6,531 nt of DNA from contig CAZHKH010000087.1 in NCBI GenBank assembly GCA_964532515.1, forward strand, positions 1 to 6,531, given 5' to 3'. Each line of letters opens with the position of its first letter. Position 1 is the stretch's first letter. A program made the position numbers and the translations under genes. The DNA comes from TMED161 sp964532515 (GTDB taxonomy: Bacteria > Fidelibacterota > Marinisomatia > SCGC-AAA003-L08 > D37C17). Positions 5,547 to 6,531 of this stretch are shown piece by piece. Under the pieces are notes generated by a model that searched no databases, was not told where the DNA came from, and saw nothing but the letters and a program-made list of their open reading frames with translations.

Positions 5547-6531
5547 ATGAACCTCAAACTAACAATTATATTATTTATAACTTTTTTAAGTTTCACCTGG
5601 GCTGAGGACTGCTGTGAAGCGGCAGATGTCGCAACTGAAAATTGCGGGGGACTTGGGTGCTATATCCCTCAATGCACTGAAGACTGTGAATGGGAACCAA
5701 TGCAATGCTGGAGCTCTACTGGCTACTGCTGGTGCGTCAATGAAGATGGTGAAGAGATTGAAGGCACTAGCATGCCATCATGGCAAGGATTTCCTGTTTG
5801 TGAAGAGTGTGAAGATTCTACGGTAACATTAACTATGGAAGATTCCTGGGGTGATGGCTGGAATGGAAATACATTTTGTATTAATTCAGAGTGTACGACC
5901 CTAGCATCTGGGCACCTGGGGACTGAAGAATTTTGTATTGATTTATCTATTGAAAACCCAATAACATGTGGCGGAGGAAACTGGCAGTCTGAAGTATTTT
6001 GGAATCTATCTGATTCTGATGGAACGACTCTCGCAACGGGTGGCGCTCCATTTGAGGGCTGTGTGGGAGGCTCATGTGAAAATGAAATTATTGAATCCTT
6101 TCAATTTAGTCATCAAGGAGAAATTAGAGACTACTATTTATATCAGCCAAACTCGATTCAAGATAATGCTCCCTTAGTTTTTGTTTTGCATGGATTAGGT
6201 GGATCAGCAGGTGGAATGATAGGTTATACTGGAATGAACGCTGTTGCTGAAGAATATGGTTTTGCTGTATGCTATGCTCAGGGAATATCAGATCAAGGGG
6301 GAACTAATTTTTGGAATGTAGGATATGAAATGCATCAAAATGAAACAGTCGATGATGTAGCCTTTTTATCTTCTTTAGCTAATTATTTACAAGATGAATA
6401 CGGATTTGATTCACAAAATACATTTGTTACTGGTTTTTCAAATGGTGGTGATATGTCTTATATGCTTGCTTGTCAGGCAAATGATGTATTTAGAGCAATT
6501 GCTCCAGTGGCGGGCTGTATGATGGAAGAAA
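5547..6531 (+). CDS. secreted thyroglobulin type-1 / LpqC-like esterase fusion (3' end missing)
   Basis: The frame is open from ATG 5547 to the window end (328 codons seen). Residues 1-19 are a signal peptide (MNLKLTIILFITFLSFTWA), and the mature protein starts EDCC. Residues about 33-85 form a thyroglobulin type-1 domain: CYIPQC (38-43), the hallmark CWCV (61-64) with MQC before it, NEDGEEIEGT after it, and a closing Cys85. Residues about 91-177 form a module opening VTLTMEDSWGDGWNGNTFCI and containing Cys111, 116, 130, 141, 172 and 177. From about 185 onward there is an alpha/beta-hydrolase domain of the LpqC/PHB-depolymerase/feruloyl-esterase type: RDYYLYQP (194-201), the oxyanion-hole HGLGG (215-219), DDVAFLSSL (269-277) and the nucleophile elbow GFSNGGDMS (296-304, Ser298). 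The catalytic Asp and His would lie beyond the window. It probably hydrolyses an ester outside the cytoplasm, and the substrate is unknown. No clear Shine-Dalgarno sequence is seen; the gene starts 8 bases after the preceding stop. Confidence 0.88.
   Translation, partial: MNLKLTIILFITFLSFTWAEDCCEAADVATENCGGLGCYIPQCTEDCEWEPMQCWSSTGYCWCVNEDGEEIEGTSMPSWQGFPVCEECEDSTVTLTMEDSWGDGWNGNTFCINSECTTLASGHLGTEEFCIDLSIENPITCGGGNWQSEVFWNLSDSDGTTLATGGAPFEGCVGGSCENEIIESFQFSHQGEIRDYYLYQPNSIQDNAPLVFVLHGLGGSAGGMIGYTGMNAVAEEYGFAVCYAQGISDQGGTNFWNVGYEMHQNETVDDVAFLSSLANYLQDEYGFDSQNTFVTGFSNGGDMSYMLACQANDVFRAIAPVAGCMMEE

Noticed and set aside
5614..6177. Short open frames at 5614-5826 and 5968-6177 on the + strand
   Set aside because: They lie out of frame inside the Tg1/esterase gene, whose own frame shows clear domains.

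Overview
The window is AT-rich bacterial DNA, with every supported gene on the + strand and only short gaps between genes. Several traits suggest a marine bacterium of the FCB group, possibly Marinimicrobia (SAR406)-like. These are a secreted propeller protein ending in a type I dockerin, a secreted esterase carrying a 'DSWGDGWNGN' module, and compact gene packing. This placement is inferred from protein style and is not proven. Apart from one UGA, all reading frames fit the standard bacterial code, with TGG used for Trp.

Positions 1-1335 hold the 3' part of an SLC13/DASS-type anion permease with RCK_C (TrkA-C) domains, then a 73-residue two-helix membrane protein and a rho-independent terminator. 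Positions 1348-4502 hold a SulP-family anion transporter with a C-terminal STAS domain. It overlaps by 4 bases a secreted sialidase-like (Asp-box) propeller protein with a C-terminal dockerin, and this pair ends in a second terminator with almost the same stem as the first.

Positions 4539-5374 hold the most striking part of the window. A 65-residue cysteine-rich, probably metal-binding protein is followed 2 bases later by a glutathione S-transferase-like gene. The catalytic Cys codon of the GST is UGA, and directly behind it lies a stem-loop (8 bp + 5 bp, 5-base loop AGGAU) with the spacing and form of a bacterial SECIS element. I read this gene as a 211-residue selenoprotein with Sec at residue 12. 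A conventional gene call would begin at Met20, inside the SECIS loop, and lose the active site.

Positions 5404-6531 hold a 44-residue single-helix membrane protein and then, 8 bases on, a secreted protein that runs off the window. That protein combines a thyroglobulin type-1 domain, a Cys-containing DSWGDGW module and an LpqC/PHB-depolymerase-like esterase domain.

The first half is therefore mostly anion transport (two unrelated carrier families side by side), and the second half is redox chemistry and secreted proteins. No RNA genes, mobile elements, CRISPR arrays or minus-strand genes could be supported.
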